DNA of 64,000 nt from Phocoena phocoena (GCF_963924675.1 NC_089235.1:60880220-60944219), one strand, 5' to 3'; shown: positions 1 through 11,750, counted from the stretch's first letter. Translations and numbers: made by a program. The notes: generated by a model from the letters alone, not told the origin.

Positions 1-217
1 ACAACACTTCCAATGAGGTTCAACTGAAGGGTCCTCATGAATAAAAGAGTAATGGTAATGAAATAAGGTTCCCCTGTTTGATGTGACAAAATTTTGAGGA
101 AACCAAGACGATAAAAATTGACACTGTCTGGCATTGCTTCAATGCTGAAGAGACAATAAAGGATGCACATCTACATAATGTTCCCTTTTGTCCTCCAAGA
201 GGGAGTAAAAATAAGCT

Positions 218-540
218 CACTGACAGGAATAAAGACACAGACATAGAGAATGGACTTGAGGACACAGGGAGGGGGAAGGGTAAGATGGGACAAAGTGAGA
301 GATTGGTATGGACATATATACATCTCTAAACGTAAAATAGATAGCTAGTGGGAAGCAGCCACATAGCACAGGGAGATCAGCTCGGTGCTTTGTGACCACC
401 TAGAGGGGTGGGATAGGGAGGGTGGGAGGGAGACGCAAGAGGGAAGAGATATGGAGATATATGTATAGCTGATTCACGTTGTTATAGAGCAGAAACTCAC
501 ACACCATTGTAAAGCAATTATATGCCAATAAAGATATTAA
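218..540 (+). mobile_element. 5'-truncated L1, 3' UTR only
   Basis: This is the cetartiodactyl L1 3' UTR in sense orientation: aataaagacacagacataga, then a GGGAGG-rich block, ending caataaagatattaaaaaaa. It has no coding part. The 11-bp direct repeat aaaaataagct at 207-217 and 541-551 looks like the target-site duplication and bounds the insertion. Confidence 0.88.
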
Positions 541-551
541 AAAAATAAGCT

Positions 552-2309
552 AATCGAACTTAAAGTCCAAGATTTGATGTCAACAGGTTACATCACTAAA
601 AGTTATGCTGGAATAAGGCAAGCACCATGATCAGACTCTCCGGTGTTCCCTTTATTCGTGTCTCCCTACATGTTCTGCCTTTTCATGTCTTCCCTCCCCA
701 CTTCTTGTCTGATGGGCTCCAAGGGTTGGCTTAGATCTTACTTTCTCCCTGGCTTCCCTCGGAACCTACAGGTAAAGTATAAGGTGCTGTTACAGGTGTC
801 TCTTCCCCTACTTAAAGGTCCTTAAAGCGAGGGTGTATCTTTTCACTTTCCTATTGCCAACATTCAGAATACTGCTTAATAACCCAGTGAAATAAGATCT
901 GGACAGGGTCAAAATGAACTTTGTCAAGGGAAACTCGAGTTAGAGGGTGTGGCAGACTCTGAAGGGAACAGTCCCATGTTGCAACGGCAGGTACATGTGA
1001 TGCCATGTCTGTAGTGCCAGTATCTTGACTCTGCAAAAAGACTTTCAGGGTTGCAACAGCCCCCTGGTAGCCCAGGTGAGTGATGGTGCTAAGGACTGTG
1101 GAACTAGAGACACGCATGGATGACAGCTTTCTTCTCTCCCTTCTCTCATTCCAGGGATCATGATGCTGGAGCAGGAGGAAGGTGGGAAGAACAGAGTGAA
1201 AGGGGAAGGGAGAGAACTCTTGCTGTGATGAATTACATCAACCCTGAAGACTGGCAGCACAGGGGAAGGGGGAACTGGATGACCCTGACAGCACAGACCA
1301 ATGGCTTTATGATGGTCAAGGGCACACCTGTGGAGTCAGATGCTTGGGCGTAAAATACGTCTCCACCAATTACAGGTCATGCTACCTTACACAAGTTACT
1401 TAACCTGATGTAAGTCTTCATTTACTCACCTTACTAATGAGTATGATAACACTATCTCTGTCCTAGGCATATTTATGAAGATTATATGAGATGATACATA
1501 GAAAGCACAGTGCCTGGCCCATAAGCTTTCAACAGAAGTTATCAATGGATGATGATGATGATGACCAGTCCTAAGACTGAGGATTTGCTACAGGTGAGTT
1601 TCTGATGAGCCATGGGTCCCTCTGTTCCCACAGGTGAAATGTACTATACATCTGACTTACACAGTACAGCCAGTTTATAATTATACCAATACCTACATTG
1701 TACACTGCTTCCCTCACTGTTACTCTCAGCCACTGCTTGAGGGCTCAGGTCACTTAGCTGTCCTTACTTCCTTTTTTATTTTATAATTCCATTATTATAG
1801 GATGTATATCTCATATGTTTATTCTCTAATTGAGCGCTCTCTAAAGAACTGTAAGGTGCGATAAGACATTTCAAGAATTATTTGGAAAGAAAACAAAGCA
1901 ATACCCACTTGGGTTTTCTCCAGTAACCACACACTAGGGTCAGTATTTGGGGACCAGAATGTCACATACAAGGGTTCTCTAACCTCAAAAAGTTTCAAAT
2001 CGTTGTAGGAAACATTTTGTTTCCTGTGGGTACAAATAAAGACACATTCTGGCTAGTAATAGACTCTTTCTATAATCAAGCATAAGTGATAATAAAAATG
2101 GACCCAGGGAAAGCTAGGAAAAAAGTGGAAGTTGAAGGAAAAGTGAGATTCTTTGGTACAACTTTCTCTTCTGACTTAGATTTGGCTATAAAATACTTCA
2201 GTTCAACATTAGTTAACTCATTCTTCTAGCAATAATATAATCACAACTTAGTTTAATTTTGTTTATTTGTTTGATTTTGGGAAAGCAACCTGAACTTGGA
2301 GTACAAAGC
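552..2309. other. Unassigned intronic DNA with one MIR
   Basis: Apart from the MIR at 1392-1535 and a short GAT run near 1549-1563, nothing here is recognisable. The short open frames around 850-1350 have no domain, splice context or codon signal. Confidence 0.5.
1392..1535 (+). mobile_element. MIR SINE relic
   Basis: Shows the sense-strand MIR order: caagttacttaacct, a degenerate middle with atgagtatgataacac, then gattatatgagatgatacat and cagtgcctggccca. Heavily diverged, as expected for an old mammalian SINE. Confidence 0.75.
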
Positions 2310-2480
2310 TTGGGTTAGTGCTGTGAGCTGGAGCAGCTTACTTAAGGCCACTGAGTCACAGTTTCCTCATGTGTAAAATGAGAATACGGATTTTCAACGC
2401 TTTGAGCTTTCTATGTGAAAGCAAAATTAGGCAGGAAATTTGAAAGTGCCTAGCATAGTACCTGACTCAATACATTTCTT
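2310..2480 (+). mobile_element. MIR SINE relic
   Basis: The core gtttcctcatgtgtaaaatg is near the MIR consensus, followed by a diverged tail with gtgcctagcatagtacctg. Confidence 0.75.
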
Positions 2481-2589
2481 TCAAATTAAAGTAGAGATTT
2501 CATAAAGGTGTGCCTTGTTTCTAGCATTACATTTACTATATTATAATATAATCATGAATTTGTTCACATGACTCTCTTCCCTTCCAAAT

Positions 2590-2690
2590 TCTAGGCTCTT
2601 TATAAAAGAGAATGTGGGTTTCATTTAACTGAGTAGCTCCAGTGCTCGGCACGTGGTAGATATTTGTTGAAGTTTTGCTGAATGAATGGC
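2590..2690 (+). mobile_element. L2 3'-end relic
   Basis: The cagtgctcggcacgtggtag stretch followed by atatttgttga and tgaatgaatg resembles the L2 3' terminus. It is short and diverged. Confidence 0.5.
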
Positions 2691-2709
2691 CCTGTGAGAA
2701 AGGGAGAAG

Positions 2710-2850
2710 AGATGGTATCATCCCCATTATGAAAGTAAAAAAATGGCCCAGAAAAGTGAAAGGACCTGCCCAAAGTCACATGCCTAGTAATTACCAGAGC
2801 AGAGACTAGAACCAAGACACCTGATTCAAATTCACGCTGTGTCTAGAAAG
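2710..2850 (-). mobile_element. MIR SINE relic
   Basis: Antisense MIR: atcatccccattatgaaag, then gacctgcccaaagtcacatg and a diverged agagactagaaccaagacac segment. Confidence 0.75.
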
Positions 2851-2896
2851 GCTATGCCTGCTTTGGCTCAGCCTTCATTTAATAAACAATGATATT

Positions 2897-3260
2897 GGGG
2901 CTTCCCTGGTGGCACAGTGGTTAAGAATCTGCCTGTCAATGCAGGGGACACAGGTTTGAAGCCCTGGTCTGGGAAGATTCCACATGCCGTGGAGCAACTA
3001 AGCCCGTGCACCACAACTATTGAGCTTGTGCTCTAGAGCCCATGAGCCACAACACCTGAAGCCCGCGAGCCACAACTACTGAAGCGCACTTGCCTAGAGC
3101 TCATGCTCCACAGCAAGAGAAGCTACCGCAATGAGAAGCCTGCGCACCTCAACAAAGAGTAGCCCCCGCTCGCTGCGACTAGAGAAAGCTCGCGCACAGC
3201 AACGAAGACCCAACACAACCAAAAAAACCCCCAACAAAACAAACAAACAAACAAACAAAC
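2897..3260 (+). mobile_element. CHR SINE, long form
   Basis: The tRNA-like head gcttccctggtggcacagtg is followed by a degenerate B box (caggtttgaagccctgg) and a body with repeated ccacaact motifs. It ends in an A-rich tail that becomes (AAAC)n at about 3234-3260. At roughly 360 bp this is the long CHR form, probably CHR-1-like. It is more diverged than the compact copies in this window, so older. No clear target-site duplication was found. Confidence 0.88.
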
Positions 3261-3267
3261 GTTCTTC

Positions 3268-4460
3268 TAATGCAGCCATTAGGCTAGGTGCTGGGTATAG
3301 CAGTGAATACAATCCATATGGTCTCTGTACTCACAGAGCTGTAGTTTAGTGGGGGAAGTACACTACTATCTGAAGGATGAGAAAGACTGCTGAAGAGTAA
3401 AGTGAAAGAGGGTGGAGGCAGAAGAAAAAAAAATGCAAATGTTCTGTGTAGACTACTACTTTTAGTGAAGGCAAGAAGGCCAGCAAGGTGAGGTAAGGTT
3501 GTGGGACAGGTGGAGGCCAATGGCTTGAGATGAGGACAGAAGAGGTCAACGGCTTGAGATGAGGATAGAAGAGGCCAATGGCTTGAGACGAGGATAGAAG
3601 AGGCCAATGGCTTGAGATGAGGATAGAAGAGGTCAACGGCTTGAGACGAGGATAGAAGAGGCCAATGGCTTGAGACGAGGATAGAAGAGGCCAATGGCTT
3701 GAGATGAGGATAGAAGAGGCCAATGGCTTGAGATGAGGATAGAACGGCAGGCAAGTGTAAGATCATTCTTGGTCTTGGAGGCAAGATCAAGGATCCCATT
3801 ACTTATTCCAACTGTGATGTGAAGTCAAAATACAGTTTTAAGCAGGGCAGTGACAGGATACAATTTATATTTAAAAACTCTCTCTGGCTGTAAAAAAAAT
3901 GTCCCAGTTGAGGGTCTATGTGACATTTGGAAGGAGGGAAACTAGCTGGGAAACTGGAGCTGTTGTTGAGCCCACAGATGACGGTGGCTTCTACTAGAAG
4001 GTGGTGATAAAGATGTGAAGAGAGGACATATTTTGAATGTAGAATGAAAGGGTTTGGTGGCAGATTAGGTATTGAGTCAAGAAAGAAATGGAGAGCAAGA
4101 ATCATCCCTGTGTTTCTCACTTGGTCAATAAAATAAAAGAAAGGGCCACTGCTGACGTGGAGAACACTGAGTGAACAAGTCAGAAGGAAAAGATCAATAC
4201 TTCTGGTCAGGACATGGAATAAATCTGAACTGCCCATGCCTATGAGATATTCAACAGAAACGCAAAATGGGCGTGGAGCACAAGCCTGGAGCTTCAAAGA
4301 GAAGTCAGGTCTGGAGTTTAGCTTGGGAGCCACCATCATAGAGTCGACATAGAAACCCACTGTCAAAGAGAAGGGGGAATGGACAGAGGAGAGGCCCTAA
4401 GGCTGATCCTTTGAGGACCTCTCGCACTGAGTGGGTAAATCAGTGAGACAGGCCGACTGG
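3268..4460 (-). mobile_element. Ancient L2 LINE, antisense, interrupted by a minisatellite
   Basis: Read left to right this follows the antisense L2 consensus: the 3' end (taggctaggtgctgggtata), then agcagggcagtgacagg and ctctctctggctg, then gatgacggtggcttctacta, agtcaagaaagaaatgg, and the reverse-transcriptase region with agcctggagcttcaaagaga and gggagccaccatcatagag. Order and spacing support a single L2 of about 1.2 kb containing the 29-bp array at 3515-3744. The 187-residue antisense frame here is decayed L2, not a gene. Confidence 0.7.
3515..3744. repeat. 29-bp minisatellite, about 8 tandem copies
   Basis: Copies of ggccaatggcttgagatgag + gatagaaga start at 3515, 3544, 3573, 3602, 3631, 3660, 3689 and 3718, exactly 29 bp apart. 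Variation is limited to a few sites: ggcc/ggtc, aatgg/aacgg, gatg/gacg. Because 29 is not a multiple of 3, all three frames of one strand carry the same peptide cycle (SSHWPLL, QAIGLFYP), which explains the overlapping long ORFs. There are no spacers, so this is not CRISPR-like. Confidence 0.95.
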
Positions 4461-4865
4461 GACACACTGCTAATGAATGACTGCAGACAGGGAAAATATC
4501 AGGGAGGATGAGGTGTCAGCAGGAGCGTGGTGCAAGAAAGAGAAGAGACCATTTGCGCTGAACGCTGAGGAGTCCAGCCAGGAGTAGTCACTAGAGCATA
4601 CCTTGCAATGGAAGGCCCTTGAGGCACAGAATCCCTAGTGTACAGAGTATGTGAAGGGTAGAGTCTAACACATCAGGTCATTCAATCACTGAGCTTTTCT
4701 CCTAGGTGAGGTATCTTTTGTTTTACTCAACAAAGGTAAAGGAGTTACATGGAAATGGATTCATAAACCTTTGACATCATTATTATCAATAATAAAAACA
4801 TCAAAAATTTATTGGACAATTATGATGGGCTGGGGATAAATGTGAATAATTTCTCATTCTTTAAT

Positions 4866-5005
4866 TTATTCTTTGGGACAGTCCTCTGGATAGGTTTAAC
4901 TGTTATCCCTATTTTAAAAATGAGGAAAATGTGGCTTGAGAATTTTGGTGACACAATCACATAGATGGTAAGAGACAGCAGAAGTTTGAATTACTATTTT
5001 TCCAA
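4866..5005 (-). mobile_element. MIR SINE relic
   Basis: Antisense MIR pattern: ttatccctattttaaaaatg, aggaaaatgtggcttgag, then gacacaatcacatagatggt. Confidence 0.65.
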
Positions 5006-5289
5006 CTCCATAGTTCATTGCTTCTGCCCATTTTGCTGCCTGGCTTGTCTCTGCATGTGAATAGAAGCTTTGGAAAGGGAAGAGAATCTCTTTTTAAAAA
5101 GATTTTAATTTCTAGACCTCACTAGAGTGCCCGCGCTGCATAGCAGGCCAAAGATAAGTGATTGACGGAAGGGTGGGCGAGAAGGAAAAAATCGAGGGAG
5201 AAAGACAAGAGAAAAGTAGAGACCGGATAACTTAGGCCAAATCAATTTCTGACAATAATCGGTTCTACTGCATGGGAGACTCTGTGCCA

Positions 5290-5700
5290 TGTCACTTAGA
5301 TCCCCCGTAAGGCCTGAAGAACTCCCCAGCTGCTGGGAGCGAGAGTTGCCTGCTGACCGCTCTCAGCTGTCGGCCCTTCTGGGCAATGCTCTGGGCTGAA
5401 AAGAGCCACTTTGCCCGAGGTCACGACCCTCTTCCTGAAAGCAGCCAGGATCCAATGACTGGTGGGGTGGCTGGGAGGAAGAAGGTGTAGAAGTCCAGCT
5501 CCCAGCTAGTCCAGCCCCCAGTGAACTCCAAAGGTCAACCCCAGCTCCAGAACTGGGGCTGGTTGAGATCTTGTCATGACTGAATCACAGCCTGAATTCT
5601 GCATCTTTCCCTTTCCCAGCAGGTGGTGAACAGGAGGACACCACCCAACAAACTCCTAACACCCAGATCTCCTTCTCTAAGCCTGCTTTCTGGGCAACCC
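5290..5700. other. GC-rich unclassified block, possible old LTR or MER-type repeat
   Basis: About 400 bp noticeably richer in G+C than its surroundings, with ccccagctgctgggagcgag and gcaggtggtgaacaggagga. It feels like a dispersed mammalian repeat, but I cannot name the family. No exon structure is visible. Confidence 0.3.
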
Positions 5701-6127
5701 AAACTCTGACAGGGATTTACTGGGGAAAGGGTATGCCCGGTTGAGTCTCTGACATGAACACGACATGTTGCCTGTGATGATTTTAAAACAGCCCAGGTGG
5801 ATTCACTGCCCCATCCAGTACACCTCTAGGTCACCCACCTCCATAGTAAGTAAGTGTGTGTGCGGGGATTGAAAGTGAATAGTGATCTCTGCAATACATA
5901 ATTACTAAGATAAATCTGCTGCTAGAAATTGTATGTGTACATCATCTATTGATTTTATGTGTGTCTCATTTTCCATTAAACACTGTGAGCGCTATGTAAT
6001 AATAGCGCACTCTATGTAAATCATAAATACATATGGATATATGCAGATACACATATATTTTCATACACACATAAGTATCTATATGCTTGACATGAATTAT
6101 CGCATCAGATTCTTATATACAAGCACA

Positions 6128-6268
6128 ATTACTTCTCTGATGTTTTCAGATGAGAAAATTAAGCCCAGAGAGGTTAAAGATCCTGACAAAAACCCCCAGC
6201 AAGAAGAACTGATGCTTTGGGTCAGATCTGGCACTCCCAGACTTCAAGCCCTGTACCACACTGAATAT
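6128..6268 (-). mobile_element. MIR SINE relic
   Basis: Antisense MIR: cagatgagaaaattaagccc, agagaggttaaagatcctga, then ggcactcccagacttcaagc. Confidence 0.72.
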
Positions 6269-7340
6269 TAATTTGGCACTATTGTAAAAAGTTATTGTCA
6301 AAGTTATTGTCAAAAGCTGTGACTTAACAAGAGATTAAGAAGGACAAATACAGACTCATGGATCCCTCATTTTACAAATTTAGATTTTGTATACTGGGTC
6401 TCCTTAAATGAGGAGTCAAATTCACAAACAACAAAGCCACAGGGAAATGTAGCATTGTCCTTTACCCCTTGCAGAAGCTACATCTTCTCAGTAACTCAAG
6501 TGAGCTTGCTTTTTACATTCTAAATGTTTTCCTTTGCATGCAGAGTAATGGAGCATAGCAGAATACATGCCTTCAGCTACAAAAATCTGTAAATCAACAC
6601 ACACACTCCATCATGTTGTGACCGTGAGAACATACACCCTCACAAGCCAGGAGACAGTCTCTGTCAAAGGAAGAGCTGAATACTGATCAGTCCATAAAAA
6701 CAGAACTGAGATTGAAAAAACGTAACCGATAAACGCATTGCTATCATAACATCAACAGCTTGGAGTCAACAAAAACTATATTGGTTAAATTAAGTCTTCT
6801 ACATAAAGATGTCAAATGTTACAACTTCACTATTACAGTAAAGAATAGCTTCAAAATGTGCCTAAACTGAAGAATAAGATGATACCATCCTTAGAAATGA
6901 CTCCAAAGAACTGGCGATTCTAAAATCATAAATCTCTACTCAAGCATCAAATTTCTATTGGTTTGGGCTGCATCTTCCAGTGCCATGTCATCCCAGTCCT
7001 AGCCATCTGAACCATTTTCATATCTTGCTTCTAACATAAGGAACACAAGTGTCTGTAGTGACTATTCCTAGATTTCTCCCTTAATCATGGAGTGCTATGA
7101 AATCTGGACACAGTTGAAATTTGAATCTATAACAGTTCTTTCAGATTTTCTTTGACAGTAAAGCAGTAGTCTTCCAGGCTTCTTTTTGCCTCGAGTCCTG
7201 TATATTTTCTGGATTGGATTATCACAGCTCTAGGCTTTTTTTAAAAATACTGAGACGTTAAAAGCTCCTGAGGACACAGAAGTTAGCCCCGAGGAGAATT
7301 CACCTTTTAAATGAGCTAAGTCATGAGATTCATCGCTGGG

Positions 7341-7384
<44 letters not shown>

Positions 7385-7406
7385 CACACACACATACACA
7401 CACACA
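7341..7406. repeat. (CA)n microsatellite
   Basis: About 33 dinucleotide units with two interruptions (cgca and cata). It yields a Cys-Val frame on the minus strand that is not a protein. Likely polymorphic. Confidence 0.97.
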
Positions 7407-9059
7407 AACTTTTGAGGACATTGGGATTGCTCAAATATCCACTAAGTGTGCCTCTACATTTAACCTTGACATTTTATTTTCAGAATGTCTTTTCATCACT
7501 TAGAAATGTAGCCACATGATTTTTCAATCCAACTTGTAAGATGAAAGTAAGCCTTTCTTGAGCATGATTTACATTTCCTGTATTCCTTATAAATCATATT
7601 TAAGCCGAATATACTGATTTATGAAGCTCCATTTCCTTGTCTTTCCATAAGAAAAAAGGCACATGTGTCCAAGATTAGATTCTAAACAATCCACTGCCTT
7701 TAGTTATGAAAAACCTATGTAACACAGGGAAGTTTGAGGAGGAGAAGAAAATCATATGCCTACAAAAAGAAATAATTCAGTATAGCTAAATCGGTATTGA
7801 AATTAGAAATGGAAGAGGCTTGTCAAATCAAAGCTTGCATTTGACACCCAGATTTAGCATGCCAGAGATGTTGGGTCACCAGAGGTGCCTCCAGTCTTTT
7901 GATAAAGTGGAGAAACTGAAAGAGAACATTTAAGGAGCAAGGCCCTTAATCAAAGGCAAGTCCTCATAGATCAGAATATCAGACAGAAATATGTAAGATA
8001 CAGGAGAGGCAAATGGAGAAGTAACACTGAAACATCAAGGAGATAAAACTTTATTTGAAAGTTTTCTTGACAGAGATTAAAGTCCTGTATGGTATCTATG
8101 CTGACAGTGTCCAGGGATTAGGGTTTATAAGGGAAATGTTACAGCCAGAAGAGCCAGAGGGGTCAAAGGCTGAATGATATTACTGTGTATAAAACCACAA
8201 CCTTTCATCTATGGAATGTAACCTAATCCTTAGAAATCTCCTTCCCCATCTCCCTCCTAGTAAAGAGCAATGGCTTGTAGTAAACATTCTTCTGAGTGTG
8301 TGCGTGAGTGGGGGAGGGAGGAGATGTGGAAGTAGAGGCACTGGACGGATACAGCAGAAACAATAAGAAGCAGATGCTGGCATTTACCCAAATAATCAGA
8401 GCAGAATTATCTAAAAATGACCTAAAAATTTTAAGCATCTTTAGATTTCACAATCTGACCTTTGACTAGACAAGTCTTTTGTAAGGCCTGGTCTTGTTTG
8501 TCTTTTATTGTTGTCCTTTGTTTAAAAAAAAAAACAATCTGATACTAGTAACTAGTTGCTACAAGCCATTTTAAAAGGAGAAGCCTACCAGAAAACAGTG
8601 AAATGGGGTAAAAGGAACTTGCTGGTAAGCAGTCTCTAAAATTTATCAGCATCCCTTTCGAGAGTCCGCCCACACACCCTGCACTCTGAATTGTGCACAC
8701 AGCCTCTTTCCTGATTTATTGCATCTCTCCACACACTGGAGAGATGAGGCTAGCATCTGCCAGTGTAGGAAATACTGTATCTTCATGCCAGCCTGCCAGT
8801 TCCTTCAATGCAACTCCAAGAGTTAAAGAGGATTTGTTCATTTCAACCAGGTTGCTGTTGCAACAGGGTTAATGAAAACAAAGGTAAAGAGATAAAATGG
8901 GCTCTAACCTGTTGAGCAAATTGGGCTCTCTCAGTGGAAATGGGGAATAAAGTCTGCTACACATTTATGTTACACATAATATATGATCTTATGTGTGTGG
9001 GGGGGAGTGTGGTTTCTTTCTTTAAATGAAGATGCGTACAGCAGAATGGTTAAGAGTAG

Positions 9060-9171
9060 AAGTTTTTTTCCCTCTCAATACATAACAATATCAAGACATC
9101 AAGTCAGACACCTTAAATACACATAATTTTTATTTGCCAATTATACCTTAATAAAGATGGAAAGAAAACGA
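9060..9171 (+). mobile_element. Old L1 3'-end fragment
   Basis: The motif atttttatttgccaattata followed by ccttaataaagatgg matches the 3' terminus typical of old L1M families. Confidence 0.55.
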
Positions 9172-9270
9172 GTAGGAGTTCTGGAGTCAGACTGCCTGGG
9201 TTTAAATTCTAGCTGTTTCACATATTTGCTTGGTCAATTTGAACAATATTTTAAGTTCCTTTACCCTCAG
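9172..9270 (+). mobile_element. MIR SINE relic
   Basis: ggagttctggagtcagactg followed by cctgggtttaaattctagct is the start of the MIR consensus; the remainder is degraded. Confidence 0.7.
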
Positions 9271-9298
9271 TTTCTACATGTGTTTTGTTTGTTTGACT

Positions 9299-9510
9299 GA
9301 TTGATTTTCGGTATTTGTCCTGTTTTGTGTTCTCTGAGCTCCTAGGATCTATGGTTTTGTGTCTGCGCTAACTTTGGAAAATTCTCAGCCTCCTGAAGAA
9401 AATTCAGATATTTCCTTGGCCTCATTCTCTTTTCCCTGCGGAATTCCAATTACCCATATGTGAGATCTGTGGACATCAAGGGTGACTGAGATTTTCTGAG
9501 GCTGTCTTGA
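9299..9510 (-). mobile_element. Old L1 fragment, ORF1-side region
   Basis: Antisense L1 features: ggaaaattctcagcc, cctcattctcttttccctgc, then ggaattccaattacccatat and a degraded tgtggacatcaagg. Highly diverged, so family assignment is tentative. Confidence 0.45.
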
Positions 9511-9679
9511 TATCAGAGTACCTCAATTGTTAGCCTCAAAATACAGTCAACATAGATTTAACCCAGTTTCTACATTGCCATTTGAGATCTCTGTCATTCA
9601 AATATGTATGTAGTGGTGTACATACCATACAATCTTTAATGTCTATAAGGGTTACTAAGGGAGTTTGGTACACATGTAG

Positions 9680-9790
9680 AATTCGAGGACAGGAATTCTG
9701 ACTCAGTGGATCAGGGTTATGTATATAACCAGGAGTATGTATATTTACCAAGCATCCTGAATGAGGCTGAGGCAGGTGATCTGGGGGTTA
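9680..9790 (+). mobile_element. MER5-like hAT relic
   Basis: ggaattctgactcagtggat followed by a degraded aggcaggtgatctggg segment resembles the inner part of MER5A. No terminal inverted repeats remain. Confidence 0.4.
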
Positions 9791-9944
9791 TATTTAAATA
9801 AACATCAACTCAACAAATCTCTTACTATTTTCTACTTGTGGCACTCCAATAAGCTCTGTAAGATTAATGGCCCTCTGCTTGAACCTATACTTTGATTCAT
9901 TCATCTTAAAATTGTCTTGGTTTTAATTCAAGAATAAACTTTTC

Positions 9945-10569
9945 TTACAACTCTCCTAGGATGGCTAAAATTGAAAGCACTGACAACACCAAGTGTTGAC
10001 AAGGATGTGGGAAAACTTGAATTATCATGAACTGCTGGTCAAAGCGTAAACTAGAATAATCACTTTTGGAAACTCTGGAGTATCTATTCAGGCTAAAAGA
10101 CCCAGGAACTCCATTCCTTGGTATGGAAGTGAGTGCTTCTTTCTATCAAAAGATATGTACAAGAATATTCTTAGTACCTTTAATCAAAAGAGCCCCAAAC
10201 TGGAAATTATCCAATGTCCCTCAGCAGTGGAATAGAGAAACTAGGAGATATTCGTACAATTAAATATTATTCAACAGTGAAAAACCACAGGTTACAGTTA
10301 TACTCAACAATGTGGAGAAACTGCACAGAGAAAATATTGAGTGAAAAGAGCCAGACATAAAAGAATTTAAAAAATATGTAGAACTAATCTATGATAGCAG
10401 AGGTAAGAACAATGGTTCACTCTGAAGATAGTCAGCTGGGAGGAGGCAGAAGGGACCCTGTTGGAATGATAGAAGGATTCTATGTTATGAGCTAAGGTTT
10501 ACATTAATGTATGCACATATGTAAAAATTTATTGAACTGTACATTTAAGATCTGGGTGCTTTACTGTAT
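9945..10569 (+). mobile_element. Old L1 3' end (ORF2 tail and 3' UTR)
   Basis: Sense L1 order: aggatggctaaaattgaaag, ggaatagagaaactagg (the cagtggaatagata-type segment), tattattcaacagtgaaaaa, gagtgaaaagagccagacat, and a tail with aaatttattgaactgtacat. This is an old L1M-type copy with ORF2 destroyed. It abuts the polypurine tract, which may have grown from its A-rich tail. Confidence 0.8.
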
Positions 10570-10821
10570 GGAAGGAAGGAAGGGAGGAAGGGAGGAGGGG
10601 AGGAAAGGAAGGAAAGGGAGGAAAGGAAGGAAAGGAAAGGAGAGAGAAAGAAAGAAAAAGAAAGAAAGAAAGAGAGAGAAAGAAAGAAAAAAAGAGAAAG
10701 AAAGAAAGAGAGAGAAAGAAAGAAAAAAAGAGAAAGAAAGAAAGAGAGGAAGAAAGGAAGGAAGGAAGGAAGAAAGAAGTGAGAGAAGGAGGGAGGGAGG
10801 GAGAGAGGAAGAAAGAAAAGA
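10570..10821. repeat. Polypurine tract (GGAA/GAAA)n
   Basis: All bases are A or G except one T at 10780, giving 210 uninterrupted purines. Blocks of (GGAA)n flank (GAAA)n, and an approximately 36-bp higher-order unit of alternating agaaagaaag and agagagag is repeated in the middle. The Lys/Glu/Arg frame on the plus strand and the Phe/Ser/Leu frames on the minus strand are artefacts of composition. Confidence 0.97.
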
Positions 10822-10866
10822 TAAACCACTTTGTCCTAGAATTTGAAAATTTGGAAAACAATTCTG

Positions 10867-10913
10867 AAAGCCCTTTGGTCCTTGCCACTAAAAGCCCTTT
10901 GGTCCTTGCCACT
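10867..10913. repeat. 23-bp tandem duplication
   Basis: aaagccctttggtccttgcc + act occurs at 10867-10889 and again, identically, at 10891-10913. A perfect 24-bp-period duplication in diverged sequence is probably recent, perhaps from replication slippage beside the polypurine tract. Confidence 0.95.
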
Positions 10914-11750
10914 TCACAGATTTTATTAGGTTCTTTCTCAGCCATCATGTTCCAGACTATAAAGAAAGCTAGATGGAGTAAGTATTTCCTGTTAATAAAT
11001 ATTAACAATCGATGGAAATCATTATGTGCAAAGAGATAACAAGTCTTACTGACATTTTTTTTTGTTTTGTCTCTATGGTCGGTCACGGAAAGTATTTTCC
11101 ATGGATAAATACTACAAGGTTCAATGACTTCAGCAGGCTGGGGAATGTTGATTTAACTAGGTTACATAAGCTGGATTAAACCAGATTTAAGTATTTCCCT
11201 CTGACCAGAAAAGAGTCTTAAGGAAGTAAAATATACAAAGCCTTCCCTGAAATGCCTGGCTCCAATATTTCCTATGAGGCAATTAGGTTAAAATAAACAC
11301 TATGCATTCCTAAAGGAAAATAAATCATAAAATGATAAAATAAACTCAGGGAAAAACTCTGAAGGGGGAAAAGGGAGGTCAGCCCTGTATTTCTGCATTC
11401 ATTAAACCAGGAAGGACAATGCATGGACAAAAACCTCAACTTTATTTTTAAATTTTTATTATTTTCTAAATAACCAACTAGGAATTCCTCCTTGCCTCAC
11501 TGACAAATGTCACCAGAGGGACATACAGGTGATCTGGGTGATTGCTGACAAGAGCTTCCTATGGCTACTTCCAGATTATTACTCTATTCTCATAAAAGAG
11601 ATCCTTTTCCTTTGGTGTTTATGCCACCCTCCAATTTCATCCTTACCTCTCTTATCTTTATCCACCTTCTCAATCACACACATCCCTTGAGGAATATGAC
11701 ACCTGGATTTCAGACTCAATTTTACACCAAATCCTACTCTCTACTGTATA
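10914..11750. other. Unassigned intronic DNA
   Basis: AT-rich sequence with no repeat or gene that I recognise. Confidence 0.5.

Larger units (their letters stand above)
5701..9059. other. Unassigned intronic DNA with one MIR and one CA repeat
   Basis: Beyond the MIR at 6128-6268 and the CA repeat at 7341-7406 I recognise nothing. The region is AT-rich and contains only short chance ORFs. Confidence 0.5.

Noticed and set aside
3515..3744. CRISPR-like array of 29-bp repeats
   Set aside because: Direct tandem units with no spacers in a mammalian intron.
3284..3799. 171- and 125-codon minus-strand frames rich in SSHWPLL / GLFYPHLKP
   Set aside because: They are readings of the 29-bp minisatellite, whose period lets several frames stay open.
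10511..11086. Lys/Glu/Arg-rich plus frame and Phe/Ser/Leu-rich minus frames
   Set aside because: Composition artefacts of the polypurine tract; no conserved domain or splice context.
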